Below, piece after piece: positions 30,623 through 40,163 of a stretch of DNA of 64,000 bases (the stretch's first letter is position 1; every line of letters starts with the position of its first letter). Source of the DNA: Rhizobacter sp. SG703. GTDB lineage: Bacteria; Pseudomonadota; Gammaproteobacteria; Burkholderiales; Burkholderiaceae_C. Position numbers and translations under genes: made by a program. Where the stretch lies: the NCBI RefSeq assembly GCF_012275445.1, contig NZ_JAAZQK010000006.1, positions 186,001-250,000 of the forward strand, in the 5' to 3' direction. The notes beneath the pieces are model-generated. The model worked only from the letters and a program-made list of their open reading frames with translations, ran no database searches and had not been told where the DNA came from.

Positions 30623-31614
30623 TCACCGGGTGGTCACAGCATAGAGCCCGCGCGGACGCCACAGCAGCACCGCGACCATCAGCCCGATGTTCGAGAACAG
30701 CGCGACCTTCGGCCACAGGAAGCCGGTGTAGTTGGCGAGCAGCCCGACCAGCAGCGCGCCGACGAAGCAGCCGAGCGTCGAGCCGAGCCCGCCGATGATG
30801 ATCACGATGAAGATCAGCACGTTCAGCTGCGCGCCGATCTGCGGCACCACGCCCTGCTGGTACAGCGCCCACAGCGCGCCGCCGAGGCCGGCCAGCGCCG
30901 AGCCGGCGACGAACACGCCGACGAACAGCGTGCGCACCGGGTAGCCGAGGCTCTCGACCATCTCGCGGTCCTGCACGCCGGCGCGCACCAGCAGGCCGAG
31001 CCGCGTGCGGTTCAGCGTGTAAAGCATCGCGGCCAGCATGACCGCGCCGAGCCCGGTGGCGAGCAGCCGGAATTTCTCGACCGACGCATCGCCGAGCGCC
31101 AGCACGCCGCGCAGCGCCTGCGGCAGCGACAGTGGGACCAGCGCCGGGCCCCAGATCGCCTTGATCAGTTCTTCGCCGATGATCATGCCGCCCATCGTGA
31201 TCAGGATCTGCTTCAGGTGCTGGCCGTAGACCGGTCGCACCAGCACGCGCTCGAAGGCCCAGCCGAGCGCGGCGGCCAGCGCCATCGCGGCGAGCATCGC
31301 CGGGAACAGCGCGGCCAGGTTGAGCCACAGGCTGTCGGCGCCGGTCCAGTCGGCCAGCCCGCCGAGCACGCTGGTCGCGATGAAGGCGCCGAACGCGATG
31401 AACACACCGTGGCCGAAGTTCAGCACGTCCATCAGCCCGAACACCAGCGTCAGGCCGGACGCGACGATGAAGACGATCATCCCCATCGCAAGGCCGGCGA
31501 CGGTCAGCGTCAGCCAGGTCGACGACGAGCCGACCAGCGGCCACGCGGCGAGCGCGAGCAGCGGCACCAGCGCGATCGGCAGCAGGTCGAATGACGCGCG
31601 GGGCAACGTGGCGC

Positions 31615-31618
<4 letters not shown>
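30623..31618 (-). CDS. LIV-type ABC transporter permease (LivH-like)
   Basis: A 331-residue membrane permease, partner of the LivM-like protein. It shows FGLMDVLNFGHGVFIAFGAF, QILITMGGMIIGEELIKAIWG and IIIGGLGSTLGCFVGALLVG, the LivH signatures. The first 30 residues form a hydrophobic segment. Its ATG (31616-31618) overlaps the LivF stop as ATGA. The longer frame upstream is a shadow of the ATPase gene. Confidence 0.92.
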
Positions 31619-32339
<721 letters not shown>

Positions 32340-32343
<4 letters not shown>

Positions 32344-33083
32344 GCCGCGAGCCCCAGGTAGGCCTGCTGCACGATCGGCGAGGCGATGACGATGCCGGGC
32401 TCGCCGTCGGCGACGAGCTGGCCGTTGTGCAGCACGACGATGCGGTCGGCCAGTTCGCGCACCACGTCCATCTTGTGCTCGACCAGCAGGATCGCGCAGT
32501 CGCGCCGGGCCTTCAGCGCGCGGATCAGGTCCAGCACCACCGGTACCTCGTCGGCGCTCATGCCGGCTGTCGGCTCGTCGAACATGAAGACCTGCGGTTC
32601 GAGCGCCATCAGCATCGCGACCTCCAGCTTGCGCTGGTCGCCATGCGGCAAGTTGCCGGCGAGCCGGTCGGCCTGGCCGGCCAGGCGCACCTGCTCGAGC
32701 AAGGCCTGCGTGCGGTCGAGCGCATCGCGGCGGTCGCACCACACCGACCACAGGTTCAGCCCGAAGCGCGCGCGAGACTGCACGACCAGCCGCACGTTCT
32801 CGCGCACCGGCAAGCCAGGAAACAGCTGCGTCAGCTGGAAGGCCCGGCCGATGCCGCGGTGCGTGCGCGCCGCCGGGCCTTCGGCGGTGATGTCGACGCC
32901 GTGCAGCCGCACGCGGCCGGACGTCGCGCGCAACTGGCCGGAGATCAGGTTGAACCAGGTCGTCTTGCCGGCACCGTTCGGGCCGACGATGGCCGTCAGC
33001 GTGCCGGCTTCGAACGCGCAGCTGACGCGGTCGATCGCGACGTGGCCGCCGAAGCGGATGGTGAGATCGTCGGTTTCAAGCAT
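32340..33083 (-). CDS. LIV-type ABC transporter ATPase (LivG-like)
   Basis: A 247-residue ATPase pairing with the LivF-like protein. Walker A GPNGAGKTT, a LivG-type GIGRAFQLTQLFPGLPVRENV segment, a degenerate signature LPHGDQRKLEVAML, Walker B VFMFDEPTAGMSADE and the H-loop LLVEHKMDVV are visible. It begins 12 bases after the PHB depolymerase stop, so the depolymerase and the transporter are very probably on one mRNA. That spacing is the strongest local evidence linking transport to polymer degradation. Confidence 0.94.
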
Positions 33084-33095
33084 CGGGGACGACGG

Positions 33096-34532
33096 TCAAG
33101 AGCAGGTCCCGATCACGTAGAAGTTCGTGCCGGTCATCTTCAGCGTCGTCGTGACGAACAGGTTCCACAGCCCCATGTTCTGGTTCGACCCGTTGGCCAG
33201 CGCATAGCCGCCCACCACATGCGCCCGGTTCGCCGCGACGTGGGCATAGTTGCTCGCGGTGGTGCAGGTGGCCGCCGGCGGCGCGCCGGTGGTGGTGCCG
33301 GTGGCCGGGGCGGACGACGGCCCTTCGGCACCGCCGGCGTCGACCGCCTTCACCGTCCACGCGTAGGTGGTGCCGGCGGCGAGCCCGGTGTCGGTGTAGC
33401 TGGTGCCGGCCACCAGGCTCGCGTTGACCTGGTTGCCGCCGCGGTACACGTTGTAGCCGCTCGCACCGGCCACGCCGCCCCAGCTGATCACCATGCTGCT
33501 GGCGGTCGCGCCCGAGGTGCCGACGCCAGTGGGCGCCGGCAGCCCCGAAGGCGCCGAGCCGCTGGCCAGCGTCGTCATCATCGCGCGCACCGCGGCCATC
33601 TGCGGGCCGGATTTCTTCGCGTAGTTCGCGTTGTCGTAGCCCCACCAGTCCCAGCAGCTGTTGGTGGCCTGCGTGCTGGTCTGCGGGTACAGCACGACGA
33701 TGCCGTTGGTGTCGGCCCAGCGGTTGTAGCCGGTGTTGCGCACGTATTGCTGGCCGACCAGCGCGGTGTTCTGCTGGCAGCCGTGGAACACCACGTGCAG
33801 CTTGCACACCGCGCCCGCGCTGCAGCTTTGCGGCACATAGACCCAGCCGGTGGCGGCCATGCCGTGGCCGGAGACGAACGCGCCCTGGTCGAACTCGGTG
33901 AAGGTGCCCGACAGCGTGCCGTTGTTGCGCGCGTTCAGCTGGCCGTGCAGCTGCTTCAGGATCTCGCCGGCGAGGTCGAAATCGCAGTCGTTGATGTACG
34001 GCGACGCGGTGCTGCCGCAGCTGCTGCCGTAGTCGTCGGTGATCATCGCGTGGCCCGACGCGATCGTGTTCTTGTAGACGATGTTCGCGGCCGGGACGAA
34101 GCCCTGGTAGTAGGTCTTCAGGTCGTTCATCACCGCGGGCTTCACGGTGTTGTCCGAGGTGCCGGAGTAGAGGTAGACCTTCGACGTGGCGAGGTTCGCG
34201 ACCGGGTCGATCAGGCCGCTCGTCGCCCAGCTGTTGGTGGTACTGGCGAGACCGCTGACCGGGATCGTGCTGGCGTGCGTCATGCAGCGGCCGGTCGCGT
34301 TGACGATCGATCCTTCGGCACAGTAGTACGGCCCGCCGGCCACGATGCCGGCGCCGCGCTTGAAGGTGGCCGAGTACGCGACGTGCATCTGCACCGCCAT
34401 GAAGCCACCGGACGACAGGCCGGACACGCTGACCTCGGCGGGGTCGATCTGCAGCTGAGGGAGCGGAGTGGCCTGAGTGGGTGACGCTGCCGCGGTGATG
34501 CTTGCAAGAACCCAACGAAAGATGCTTTTCAT
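33096..34532 (-). CDS. Extracellular poly(3-hydroxybutyrate) depolymerase
   Basis: Breaks PHB outside the cell into oligomers and monomers. The 478-residue precursor has a signal peptide (about 1-21), a catalytic domain with the lipase box GLSSGG very near the N-terminus (Ser40), as in type 2 catalytic domains, then LHVVFHGCQQN and the C-W-D-W-W-G-Y segment, a fibronectin type III linker (about 325-410) and a short C-terminal domain that may bind polymer (about 415-478). AGGAGAC lies before the ATG at 34530-34532. It sits between the binding-protein gene and livG-like gene of a LIV-type transporter. Confidence 0.92.
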   Translation of the reverse strand: MKSIFRWVLASITAAASPTQATPLPQLQIDPAEVSVSGLSSGGFMAVQMHVAYSATFKRGAGIVAGGPYYCAEGSIVNATGRCMTHASTIPVSGLASTTNSWATSGLIDPVANLATSKVYLYSGTSDNTVKPAVMNDLKTYYQGFVPAANIVYKNTIASGHAMITDDYGSSCGSTASPYINDCDFDLAGEILKQLHGQLNARNNGTLSGTFTEFDQGAFVSGHGMAATGWVYVPQSCSAGAVCKLHVVFHGCQQNTALVGQQYVRNTGYNRWADTNGIVVLYPQTSTQATNSCWDWWGYDNANYAKKSGPQMAAVRAMMTTLASGSAPSGLPAPTGVGTSGATASSMVISWGGVAGASGYNVYRGGNQVNASLVAGTSYTDTGLAAGTTYAWTVKAVDAGGAEGPSSAPATGTTTGAPPAATCTTASNYAHVAANRAHVVGGYALANGSNQNMGLWNLFVTTTLKMTGTNFYVIGTCS

Positions 34533-34562
34533 TTGTCCTGTCTCCTTGTATTGCTTGCATTG

Positions 34563-34628
34563 CCGTTCACCCTGAGCCTGTCGAAGGACGGGCTCAGGGA
34601 AGGGCTTCGACAAGCTCAGCCCGAACGG
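34563..34628. repeat. Imperfect 24-bp inverted repeat (dispersed element, family C)
   Basis: Left arm 34563-34586 and right arm 34605-34628 are complementary except at four positions, with an 18-base loop. Arm core is CTGAGC(C/T)TGTCGAAG. A single arm of the same element occurs at 54652-54675 and a degenerate double at 8590-8626. It lies in the 114-base gap between the binding-protein gene and the PHB depolymerase gene and could form a stable mRNA hairpin there. Similar elements are common in Burkholderiales, from memory. Confidence 0.75.
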
Positions 34629-34646
34629 ACGAAGCGAGGCATCGGC

Positions 34647-35852
34647 TCAACGCTTGTTGCGGATCGGCACGTTCATCTCGTCGGGCCTGATCTCGCGCAC
34701 CAGCTCCGGCACGCCCCACGCGAATGCCGGGTCGGCCTTGATGCGGAAGTGGTACATGCTCTGCATCGCCTGGTGGTCCTCCTTGCGGAACACCATGCGG
34801 CCCTTCGGCGTCTCGAAGGCCATGCCTTCCATCGCGGCGATGAGCTTGTCGGTGGCGGTCGCGCCCTGCGTCTTCTTCAGCGCCTCGACGACCGCGATCG
34901 CCGCGCTCATGCCGCCGGCGGTGAAGAAGTCCGGCGGCGCCTTGAACTGCTTGTAGTGGTTCGCGACCAGCCATTCGTTGACCGGGTTCTTCGGGATGCC
35001 GAAGTAGTAGTACGTCGCGCCTTCCATGCCGGGGAAGTTCCTGTACGCGGCCATCGCGGGCAGGATGTTGCCGCCGGTCGCGATCTCGATGCCGTGGCGC
35101 TTCAGGTCCAGGTCGGCGATCTTGAACGGGTTGCCGGCACCGGCCCACAGGATCCAGATGATCTTGCGGCCGGGCTGATCCTTCAGCTTGTCGATCAGCC
35201 GCTGCGCGCCGGCGGTGAAATCGGTGGTGCTGGTCGGCAGGTACTCGCCGTCGATCAGCTTCGCCTTCTTGATCGACTCCTTGAAGGCCTTCACGCCGTC
35301 GCGGCCGAATGCATAGTCCTGCGCCAGCGTCGTGATCGTGACGCCGGGCTTGTCGAGCGCCACCGCATTGGCGATCGCATCCTGCGAGCTGTTGCGGCCG
35401 GTGCGGAAGATGTAGCGGTTCCACTTGTCGCCGGTGATCGAATCGGCGACCGCCGGCTCGACCAGCAGCACCTTCCTGTATTCCTCGGCCACCGGCAGCA
35501 GCGCGAGCGCGACGCCCGACGACGACGGGCCGACCGCGATGTCGGCATGGTCGTCGCCATAGGCCGCGGCGAGCTGGCTCTTGCCGATGTCGGGCTTGCC
35601 TTGGTCGTCGCGTTCGATCACCACGAGCTTGCGGCCGGCCACCGTCATCGTGCCGCCGGTCGCGTAGTCGAGCCCCATCATGAAGCCGGTCTGCGTCTGC
35701 TTGCCGTAGGCCTCCAGCGCGCCGGTCTTGCTGTAGACGTGGGCGATGCGGATGTCCTGGGCCTGCGCCGGCGCGCCGGTGCCGGCGAAGCCAAGGCCGG
35801 CCACGGCCAAGCAGGCCAGCAGCGCCATCGGGCGCTGTCGGGTCGCGGTCAT
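34647..35852 (-). CDS. LIV-type periplasmic substrate-binding protein
   Basis: A 401-residue precursor of the Peripla_BP_6 family with a cleavable signal peptide (about 1-31, ending APAQAQ) and the mature start DIRIAHVYSKTGALEAYGKQ. Conserved GLDYATGG, VIERDDQGKPD, VGPSSSGVALA and TTLAQDYAFGRDG follow. It is the binding component for the LIV-type transporter encoded downstream, with the PHB depolymerase gene between. The ATG (35850-35852) has AGGAGA upstream and is preceded by a consensus sigma-54 promoter at 35901-35915. The ligand is unknown; 3-hydroxybutyrate or short oligomers is my inference. Confidence 0.9.
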   Translation of the reverse strand: MTATRQRPMALLACLAVAGLGFAGTGAPAQAQDIRIAHVYSKTGALEAYGKQTQTGFMMGLDYATGGTMTVAGRKLVVIERDDQGKPDIGKSQLAAAYGDDHADIAVGPSSSGVALALLPVAEEYRKVLLVEPAVADSITGDKWNRYIFRTGRNSSQDAIANAVALDKPGVTITTLAQDYAFGRDGVKAFKESIKKAKLIDGEYLPTSTTDFTAGAQRLIDKLKDQPGRKIIWILWAGAGNPFKIADLDLKRHGIEIATGGNILPAMAAYRNFPGMEGATYYYFGIPKNPVNEWLVANHYKQFKAPPDFFTAGGMSAAIAVVEALKKTQGATATDKLIAAMEGMAFETPKGRMVFRKEDHQAMQSMYHFRIKADPAFAWGVPELVREIRPDEMNVPIRNKR

Positions 35853-35900
35853 GCTGTCTCCTGTTTTATTGGAATGGTGATGCGCGTGCCCCCGTACAGC

Positions 35901-35915
35901 GCAAGCGACGTGCCA
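35901..35915 (-). promoter_or_regulatory. Consensus sigma-54 (-24/-12) promoter
   Basis: The minus strand reads TGGCACG-TCGC-TTGC, an exact match to the consensus TGGCACG-N4-TTGC, with the required ten bases between GG and GC. Transcription would start near 35890, giving a leader of about 40 bases to the binding-protein ATG at 35852. A sigma-54 activator gene lies upstream on the same strand (37833-39299). Confidence 0.85.
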
Positions 35916-35971
35916 GTCGTGGGCGAGGCGTTCAAGCCGTTGATCGGCAAGGACTTTGCGTTGCGGGCCTC

Positions 35972-36013
35972 GGGTTGTCCCCAAGGGCGGCTTGTTCAGC
36001 GGGCAGACAACCC
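35972..36013. promoter_or_regulatory. Candidate activator-binding inverted repeat upstream of the sigma-54 promoter
   Basis: GGGTTGTC (35972-35979) and GACAACCC (36006-36013) are exact complements, about 34 bases centre to centre, with a related GGCTTGTT between them near 35988. The block lies about 80-125 bases before the predicted start, a usual place for enhancer sites of sigma-54 activators. No experimental support is possible here. Confidence 0.45.
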
Positions 36014-36019
36014 AAGTGT

Positions 36020-36053
36020 CCGGATTCCAACCACGTGCCTGGATTCCGGGCTA
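36020..36053 (-). repeat. Palindromic element at the lytic transglycosylase stop (family A)
   Basis: Arms CCGGATTCC (36020-36028) and GGATTCCGG (36041-36049) pair with one mismatch. On the minus strand the gene's TAG stop (36051-36053) leads straight into TAGCCCGG, the junction also seen at 26504 and 37833. Confidence 0.6.
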
Positions 36054-36950
36054 CAGGCGGCGCATCAGGGCGAGTTGCGGCGACGGGTCGGTGACCGTGG
36101 TGTCGAACGGGTGCGTCAGCATGCGCGACGACTTCAGGATGCGGCTGACGTAGCCCAGTGTCTCGGCATACGGCGGCACGCCGCGGTAGCGGTTCACCGC
36201 GCCTTCGCCGGCGTTGTAGGCGGCGGCCACCAGCGTCACGTCGCCGCGGTAGTAGGCGAGCAGCCAGCGGATGTACGCGAGCCCGCCGCGGATGTTCTGC
36301 GCCGGGTCGAACGGCCGCTTCACGTTGAAGCGGGCCGCGGTCTCCGGGATCAGTTGCATCAGGCCCTGCGCGTTCTTCGGCGACTGCGCGACCACGTCGA
36401 AATTCGACTCGACCTGGATGAACGCGAGTGCGAGCTGCGGGTCGACGCGGTACTCCGGCGCGATGGTCTTCACCAGGTCGACGATGTACTTCGGGCCGTT
36501 GCTGCGCAGCTCGGCGGCAGGCGCCGCGACGGCGGGCGTGGCCTGCACCGCGGCCGCCACCACCGGCGCGGGCGGGCGCATGCAATCGGGCAGGTCGGGG
36601 CCGGGCTGGCCGACGCGCTCCAGCATGCGCACCGCCTGCGGCAGGCCCTGCTCGGCGGCGGCGTGGAAGAAGAACGACGCGGTCGCGTCGTTGCGCTCGA
36701 TGCCGCGGCCGTTGGCGTACATCCACGCGAGGTTGTATTGCGATTCGGCATCGCCCTGGCGCGCGGCCTGGCAGTAGAGCTGCGCGGCGCGCGCCGGATC
36801 GCGCGGCACGCCTTCGCCGTTCTCGTAGGCGATGGCCTCCTCGCGCGCCAGGCGGACCAGCAGGTCATCCGACGCGGGCGCCTCGGCCTGCGCCCTCGCC
36901 GTGCCGACGAGGCCACAGAGCAGAAACAGCAGGAGGACGGGCAGGCGCAT
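36051..36950 (-). CDS. Secreted lytic transglycosylase with Sel1-like repeats
   Basis: A 299-residue periplasmic protein that probably cleaves peptidoglycan glycan strands. Signal peptide 1-20 (ending TARA), Sel1-like repeats at about 36-115 (AYENGEGVPRDPARAAQLY, WMYANGRGIERNDATA), a short Pro/Ala linker and a C-terminal SLT domain: ESNFD (catalytic Glu181), NAQGLMQLIPETAARF, DPAQNIRGGLAYI and AAYNAGEGAV. It lies between the sigma-54 activator region and the PHB/LIV operon on the same strand but ends 135 bases before the sigma-54 promoter, so it is likely separate. Its TAG stop is inside a palindromic element. Confidence 0.93.
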   Translation of the reverse strand: MRLPVLLLFLLCGLVGTARAQAEAPASDDLLVRLAREEAIAYENGEGVPRDPARAAQLYCQAARQGDAESQYNLAWMYANGRGIERNDATASFFFHAAAEQGLPQAVRMLERVGQPGPDLPDCMRPPAPVVAAAVQATPAVAAPAAELRSNGPKYIVDLVKTIAPEYRVDPQLALAFIQVESNFDVVAQSPKNAQGLMQLIPETAARFNVKRPFDPAQNIRGGLAYIRWLLAYYRGDVTLVAAAYNAGEGAVNRYRGVPPYAETLGYVSRILKSSRMLTHPFDTTVTDPSPQLALMRRL

Positions 36951-37041
36951 CGGTCGGGCGAGAGAGGGCGGAGCCGAAACTTAACGGCCCCGCTGCCTGC
37001 CCACAACCGCCCAGCCGAGGGGGTCGTGCCGCTGGGTTACG

Positions 37042-37704
37042 TCATCTGACGGTGTAGCCGCGACCGTCCATGCAGGCGGCCACCGCGCGCTGGAAGACGG
37101 AGGCATCGGCCATCGCCGCCGGCTGCGTGGTCGCCCAGCGGTTGCACTCCTGGCGGTCGGCTTCGGTCTGCGCCGGGCTCTGGCCGTTGCGCGGGTAGAG
37201 GATCGGGTCCGGTTCGGGTTTCGGCGGCGGCGGGGGTGGCGTGGGCTGTGCCACGTCGGCCCCGGGCGGCGGCTCGACGACGGCGTAGCCGCCCGGCGCG
37301 GTGGCGTAGTAGGCGCCATTCGCGTAGTAGTACGGCGCACCGCCGATGTAGAGCGTGGTGTAGGCCGGCGGCAGCAGCGGCACGACGATGCCGATCGGCG
37401 GCGCGATCACGACGTAGCGCGGGCCGTACGGGCGGAACCAGACGCCGCCCTGGTAGAAGTAGCTGCCGCCGCGGAACCCGATGCTGATGCTGCCGCCCGG
37501 CAGCGCCGCCGCGACGTAGCCGCGCGACGGGTAGTAGTGGTCGTGGTGGTAGCGGTTGTCGAACTGCCAGTGCGGGGAGCGGTAGCCGGGTGCCGGGCCC
37601 GGCCGGCCCGGGCCGCCGTGGCCATGGCGCTCCTGGGCCAGCGCGCCCACCGACATGCAAGCCAGCACGAGGCCGGCGGTCACAAGCTTCTGCAGCGTCT
37701 TCAT
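37042..37704 (-). CDS. Small secreted Tyr/Pro/Gly-rich protein (DUF6515-like)
   Basis: A 220-residue exported protein. Signal peptide 1-23 (ending ALAQ), then a His/Gly/Pro-rich stretch, a Tyr/Phe-rich beta region (SYFYQGGVWFRPYGPRYVVI, GAPYYYANGAYYAT), a Pro-rich linker with PPPPPP and a C-terminal conserved segment with two Cys (ECNRWA, ACMDGRGY). It resembles DUF6515-type proteins of unknown role. AAGGAGG precedes the ATG at 37702-37704. It is downstream of the sigma-54 activator gene, separated by a repeat. Confidence 0.8.
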   Translation of the reverse strand: MKTLQKLVTAGLVLACMSVGALAQERHGHGGPGRPGPAPGYRSPHWQFDNRYHHDHYYPSRGYVAAALPGGSISIGFRGGSYFYQGGVWFRPYGPRYVVIAPPIGIVVPLLPPAYTTLYIGGAPYYYANGAYYATAPGGYAVVEPPPGADVAQPTPPPPPPKPEPDPILYPRNGQSPAQTEADRQECNRWATTQPAAMADASVFQRAVAACMDGRGYTVR

Positions 37705-37777
37705 CGCGAGGTCCTCCTTGGACGTGTCCATCGTCGGATGTGCCCGTGTCGCACGGGTTGCCCGCATGCAAAGATTC

Positions 37778-37832
37778 GTAGCCCGGATGCCCATCCGGGA
37801 TGTGGCGGACGAATCCCGGATTGGCGTCCGGG

Positions 37833-37836
<4 letters not shown>
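37778..37836 (-). repeat. Double-hairpin palindromic element at the sigma-54 activator stop (family A)
   Basis: Outer arms GTAGCCCGGA (37778-37787) and TCCGGGCTAC (37827-37836) are exact complements. Inside are two smaller stems, CCCGGATG/CATCCGGG (37782-37799) and CCCGGA/TCCGGG. On the minus strand the activator gene's TAG (37833-37835) is the TAG of TAGCCCGG. This is the fullest copy of the family in the window. Confidence 0.8.
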
Positions 37837-39299
<1,463 letters not shown>

Positions 39300-39388
39300 G
39301 CGGACACTGTAGCGAGCACGCCGCGCCGCGCACTCAGGGTTTGTCGCGTGGCAGGCATCGATTTCAACGTTCTGCTCGCTGACCCCTT

Positions 39389-39403
39389 GTAATTATGAAT
39401 TAC
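39389..39403. promoter_or_regulatory. Candidate GntR-regulator operator (perfect palindrome)
   Basis: GTAATT-ATG-AATTAC is a perfect 6-bp palindrome with a three-base centre, in a short AT-rich island between the divergent sigma-54 activator and GntR genes. It overlaps the most -10-like sequence before the GntR gene. FadR/FCD-class GntR regulators bind short palindromes of this kind; the malonate repressor MdcY of Acinetobacter is reported to bind ATTGTATACAAT. Confidence 0.6.
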
Positions 39404-39458
39404 TGGATTTAGAGTGAACCGAACTGCCACACCGTGGCGGCCCACCGGTGAGCCCCTG

Positions 39459-40163
39459 ATGGTCGATCCGACACCCCTGCGTCCGGCATCGCTTCACGAA
39501 GAAGTGGCCGCTCGCCTGCGTCACATGGTGTTCGAACGCCAGCTGGTGCCCGGGCAGTGGATCGACGAGCTCGCACTGGCCCACGACTGGAAGATCAGCC
39601 GCACGCCGCTGCGCGAGGCGCTGAAGGTGCTGGCGGCCGAGGGGCTGGTCGAACTGGTGCCGCGCCAGGGCTGCAAGGTGACCGAGCTGTCGGAAGACGA
39701 TGCCGACGAGCTGTTCCCGGTGATGGCGCTGCTCGAAGGCCGCTGCGCGTTCGAGGCGGTGCGCAAGGCGACGCCGGCCGACATCAAGCTGCTGCAGCGC
39801 CTGCATGCCGCGCTCGAGAAACACGCGGCGGCGCACAACATCGACGGCTACTACCGCGCGAACCACGACTTCCACAGCACGGTGCAGGCGCTGGCCGCCA
39901 ACCGCTGGCTCGACCGCGCCACCACCGACCTGCGCCGCTTCGTGCGGCTGCTGCGCGGGCGCCAGCTGAACCGGCCGGGGCGCATCGAGGAATCGATCGG
40001 CGAGCACCGCCGGCTGATCGACGCGATCGAGCAGCGCGACGCCGCCCGCGCCGAGCAGCTGATGCACGACCACCTGATGGCGCAACTCGCGGCGCTGAAG
40101 GCGCTGCGCGCCGACGAGGCCTCCCGGGAGGCCTTCCTCGATCCGGGACAACACCATGCTTGA
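39459..40163 (+). CDS. GntR-family (FCD domain) transcriptional regulator, likely malonate regulator
   Basis: A 234-residue regulator with an N-terminal winged helix (ASLHEEVAARLRHMVF, WKISRTPLREALKVLAAEGLVELVPRQGCKV) and an all-helical FCD effector domain (about 90-220; metal ligands suggested by NHDFHS and EHRRLIDAI). The ATG at 39459 has GGTGAG upstream; a GTG at 39414 in the same frame is the alternative. It overlaps the malonyl-CoA decarboxylase gene by eight bases, the same pairing as matR-matA. It probably represses the following operon through the palindrome at 39389-39403. Confidence 0.92.
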   Translation: MVDPTPLRPASLHEEVAARLRHMVFERQLVPGQWIDELALAHDWKISRTPLREALKVLAAEGLVELVPRQGCKVTELSEDDADELFPVMALLEGRCAFEAVRKATPADIKLLQRLHAALEKHAAAHNIDGYYRANHDFHSTVQALAANRWLDRATTDLRRFVRLLRGRQLNRPGRIEESIGEHRRLIDAIEQRDAARAEQLMHDHLMAQLAALKALRADEASREAFLDPGQHHA

